From NCBI RefSeq assembly GCF_014201335.1, contig NZ_JACHEB010000002.1, positions 1 through 64,000 on the forward strand: a stretch of 64,000 bases of DNA, written 5' to 3'. Origin of the DNA: Tunturiibacter gelidiferens. GTDB lineage: Bacteria > Acidobacteriota > Terriglobia > Terriglobales > Acidobacteriaceae. The notes below the pieces were generated by a model, which made no database searches, had not been told where the DNA came from, and saw nothing but the letters and a program-made list of their open reading frames with translations. This document shows positions 61,904 to 64,000 of the stretch, in pieces. A program made the translations under genes and the position numbers. Within the stretch, counting starts at the first letter, position 1. Each line of letters opens with the position of its first letter.

Positions 61904-62233
61904 CTATCTCTCTTGCCTCTTTCTGGAGATCATGACGACTTTGGAGATCTCGCTGGGGATTCTTCTTGCGGGCCCTGCCAGCATAGCGGTCCTGGTGAAT
62001 TTGGGAGAGCCCGTCCAGCCGGGCAGCCGAAAGAGGTCGAAGGGATGGGCGGCGGCTGTTTTTTCTCCGCCTTGCTCAGGGGTGTGATGGTCGCCAAGCT
62101 CTCCGAGGACGATGGAGCGCATGGTGGCACGTTCGGGGGAGGAAGCTAGCTCCCAGTAGAGGCGGAAGCCCTGACCGCAGACGGGACAGTGGATGTCCTG
62201 TCGGAATTCGGATCTTCGGAGTAAAACCTGCAT
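61904..62233 (-). CDS. Small protein with a CPVCG zinc-ribbon-like motif
   Basis: 109 residues. DIHCPVCGQGFRLYWELASSP gives a single CxxC pair next to aromatic residues (CPVCGQGFRLYWEL); later AHPFDLFRLPGWTGSPKF is hydrophobic and ordered. Only one CxxC is present, so it would bind metal as a dimer or not at all. The opposing frame in this region looks like a shadow. Upstream support is weak (GGAC before ATG). No family is assigned; it may be a conserved acidobacterial hypothetical. Confidence 0.5.
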   Translation of the reverse strand: MQVLLRRSEFRQDIHCPVCGQGFRLYWELASSPERATMRSIVLGELGDHHTPEQGGEKTAAAHPFDLFRLPGWTGSPKFTRTAMLAGPARRIPSEISKVVMISRKRQER

Positions 62234-62288
62234 GTTGCCGTCCTGTGGACTAATTGCCCGTATATCTGGACACCAAACATCATTACCG

Positions 62289-62313
62289 TAGCCCGAGTTG
62301 TTGGAACGGGCTA
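62289..62313 (+). other. Hairpin in the thrS leader
   Basis: TAGCCCG (62289-62295) pairs with CGGGCTA (62307-62313) over an 11-base loop, about 130 bases before the thrS start. No T-run follows. It does not show T-box consensus elements that I can recognise. Confidence 0.4.
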
Positions 62314-62442
62314 TAGCACGGTTGTCCGACGGTATGGTTCGGTAGTAACTCTCTCGTCAATGACCGGCAGAGGGTCTGTCAGTCGCCTGACTACAAGGAC
62401 CTGTCTCGACGCAATTTACGACAACCATCTATTCTTGAAGGT

Positions 62443-64000
62443 GTGAGCGAACAGACGATCAAGATTCAGCTTCCGGATGGTTCAGTGCGCGAGGTTTCGC
62501 GCGGTACGACAGCCTATGACGTGGCGACAAGCATTTCGCCGCGACTGGCTGCAGCAGTTGTGGTGGCGCGGATTCGCCCACTCACGCCGGTGGCAGCAGG
62601 GGTGACCGAGACTGAAGAGACTTCGGAGGCCGCAATGTACGGCGGCGCGGAAGGCGGCGAGCGGCTGGTGGATTTGGCTGCGCCTCTGACGGAAGATGTC
62701 GCGTTGGAGTTGCTGAAGGAGAGCGATGAGGTTGCGCTGAAGGTGGTGCGGCACTCCGCGGCTCACGTCATGGCGACGGCGATTCTCGAACTGTTTCCTG
62801 AGACCAAGCTTGGACATGGGCCGGCGACGGATTCGGGATTCTTCTATGACGTGTACCGCGAGACGCCGTTCAGTGACGGGGATCTCGCTGCGATTGAGAC
62901 GCGCATGGCAGAAGTTGTTGGGCGCGATGAGAAGTTTATGCGCGAGGAGGAGTCGCGTGAGATGGGGCTGAAGGACTACGCAGAACAGGGCGAGTTCATG
63001 AAGGTTCACTTCATCGAAAAGTTCACGCAGCCGGGCGACGAGATCTCGCTCTATCGCAATGGAAAGTTTGTGGACTTCTGCCGAGGGCCGCATGTGCCTT
63101 CGACGGGTCGGGTGAAGGCGTTCAAGGTGACCTCGGTCGCGGGCGCCTATTGGCTGGGTGATGAGAAGAATCAGCAGCTGCAACGCATCTATGGCACTGC
63201 ATTCTTCAACACGAAGGATCTCGACGCTCACTTCAAGCGGTTGGAGGAGATCAAGGCTCGCGACCACCGTGTGCTGGGCAAGCAGCTCGATCTTTTTTCC
63301 ATACAGGAAGTCGCGGGATCGGGGCTGATCTTCTGGCATCCGAAGGGCGGCCTGATTCGCAAAGAGATGGAAGATTGGATGCGCGAAGAATGTATCCGTC
63401 GCGGTTACGATATGGTCTACACTCCGCATATCATGCGGCGGGATCTTTGGAAGATCTCCGGGCATGAAGGCTTCTATTCGCAGAATATGTATCCGCCTAT
63501 GGAGCTCGACGACGCGGAGTATCGGCTGAAGCCGATGAACTGCCCCGGGCACATTCTGATCTACAAAAATTCTCCGCGCAGTTATCGCGACTTGCCAGTC
63601 CGTTATGCGGAACTCGGAAATGTGTATCGCTACGAGCGGAGCGGAACCATGCACGGGCTTCTGCGGGTGCGCGGCTTTACGCAAGATGATGCGCACATCT
63701 TCTGCACGCCGGAGCAGGTGGTCAGCGAGATTGAAGGATGCCTCGATTTCGCCGAGGTTGTATTGAAGACCTTCGGGTTCGACGAATACCGTGTCGAGCT
63801 CTCGCTGCGCGACCCGAATAAAGCAGGCGAGTTTGTGGGTAATGCCGCCGATTGGGAGAAAGCTGAGTCAGCGCTGAAGAACGTCCTGACAAATCGTGGC
63901 GTGGCCTTCAAGAGCATCCCCGGTGAGGGTGCGTTCTACGGTCCGAAGATCGATATCAAGCTTGTAGACGTGCTGGGACGGCTATGGCAGTTGTCTACTG
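62443..64000 (+). CDS. thrS: Threonyl-tRNA synthetase ThrS (3' end outside window)
   Basis: An open frame from GTG 62443 runs off the window end after 519 complete codons, of the usual ~640-670. The N-terminal TGS domain begins TIKIQLPDGSVREVSRGTT; the editing domain has RHSAAHVMA and GHGPATDSGFFYD; the class II core has the zinc ligand Cys in KPMNCPGHILIY and motif 2 in VYRYERSGTMHGLLRVRGFT. The anticodon-binding domain is missing because of truncation. GAAGG precedes GTG closely. An insertion rich in Thr/Glu/Ala lies at about residues 50-75 between TGS and editing parts. No internal stop was seen. Confidence 0.97.
   Translation, partial: MSEQTIKIQLPDGSVREVSRGTTAYDVATSISPRLAAAVVVARIRPLTPVAAGVTETEETSEAAMYGGAEGGERLVDLAAPLTEDVALELLKESDEVALKVVRHSAAHVMATAILELFPETKLGHGPATDSGFFYDVYRETPFSDGDLAAIETRMAEVVGRDEKFMREEESREMGLKDYAEQGEFMKVHFIEKFTQPGDEISLYRNGKFVDFCRGPHVPSTGRVKAFKVTSVAGAYWLGDEKNQQLQRIYGTAFFNTKDLDAHFKRLEEIKARDHRVLGKQLDLFSIQEVAGSGLIFWHPKGGLIRKEMEDWMREECIRRGYDMVYTPHIMRRDLWKISGHEGFYSQNMYPPMELDDAEYRLKPMNCPGHILIYKNSPRSYRDLPVRYAELGNVYRYERSGTMHGLLRVRGFTQDDAHIFCTPEQVVSEIEGCLDFAEVVLKTFGFDEYRVELSLRDPNKAGEFVGNAADWEKAESALKNVLTNRGVAFKSIPGEGAFYGPKIDIKLVDVLGRLWQLST

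Noticed and set aside
62482-63696. Long open frame of 404 codons on the minus strand
   Set aside because: It is antisense to thrS, whose plus-strand frame shows all synthetase motifs; the minus-strand translation is Arg/His/Leu-rich with no domain.
1-64000. CRISPR arrays, complete transposons, rRNA or tRNA genes
   Set aside because: No regularly spaced repeat array, transposase or RNA gene was found by eye; the B repeats at 50901 and 50961 are only two and lack spacers of CRISPR type.

Overview
The window looks like chromosomal DNA of an Acidobacteriota bacterium of the class Terriglobia (Granulicella/Edaphobacter/Terriglobus-like). The reasons are three very large Oar-type TonB-dependent receptors with an N-terminal carboxypeptidase-regulatory fold, a high share of Tat/Sec-exported sugar enzymes, GC-rich DNA, and several families of intergenic hairpin repeats. 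I assign this from gene content only; no rRNA or tRNA gene was found.

Layout. 1-15 kb: GH18 chitinase, dnaB, a DUF5076 protein, msrA, mnmG, an SDR epimerase, an alpha/beta hydrolase, an MscS channel, TonB receptor 1 and obg. 15-21.5 kb: a GNAT acetyltransferase, panB-panC with a GC-rich structured leader, a GGDEF diguanylate cyclase, and a two-gene HTH-nucleotidyltransferase/HEPN module behind twin operator sites. 21.5-32.4 kb: a carbohydrate-type locus (TonB receptor 2, an exported concanavalin-like protein, an exported PD40 propeller, a Gfo/Idh/MocA dehydrogenase, a Tat-exported sugar isomerase, a DegT aminotransferase and a ROK regulator). 32.5-41.8 kb: what I read as a nucleoside-scavenging locus (LacI regulator, UPS-type permease, ribokinase, two exported nucleoside hydrolases, TonB receptor 3). 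41.9-42.7 kb: a decayed tyrosine integrase. 42.9-53 kb: mnmE, a DUF2461 protein, an SDR, a rhodanese, a small membrane protein, a second exported isomerase, a patatin/barrel protein, a luciferase-like monooxygenase and HU, interspersed with hairpin repeats. 53-64 kb: an ICMT-type methyltransferase, an amidohydrolase, the rsmG-parA-parB partition locus with three parS sites, a class-I glutamine amidotransferase, plsC-folC, two small genes and the first 519 codons of thrS.

The most interesting part is 32.5-41.9 kb. The genes describe a complete route from outer-membrane uptake through periplasmic nucleoside cleavage to base/ribose import and ribose phosphorylation. Two opposed promoters, each with a perfect TTGACA -35 box, carry a near-identical LacI-type operator (TTGAATCRGTTCAA) about 10-15 bp past the predicted start of transcription. 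The LacI gene has an intact DNA-binding domain only if translation begins at an ATT codon, which sits at ideal spacing behind AGGAG and just after an in-frame stop.

Other structural signals: the + strand changes from C-rich to G-rich between about 18 and 21 kb, the pattern expected across a replication origin; and at least two families of dispersed intergenic elements fold into hairpins whose arms change in a compensatory way between copies. Everything here was read by eye; no database search was possible.
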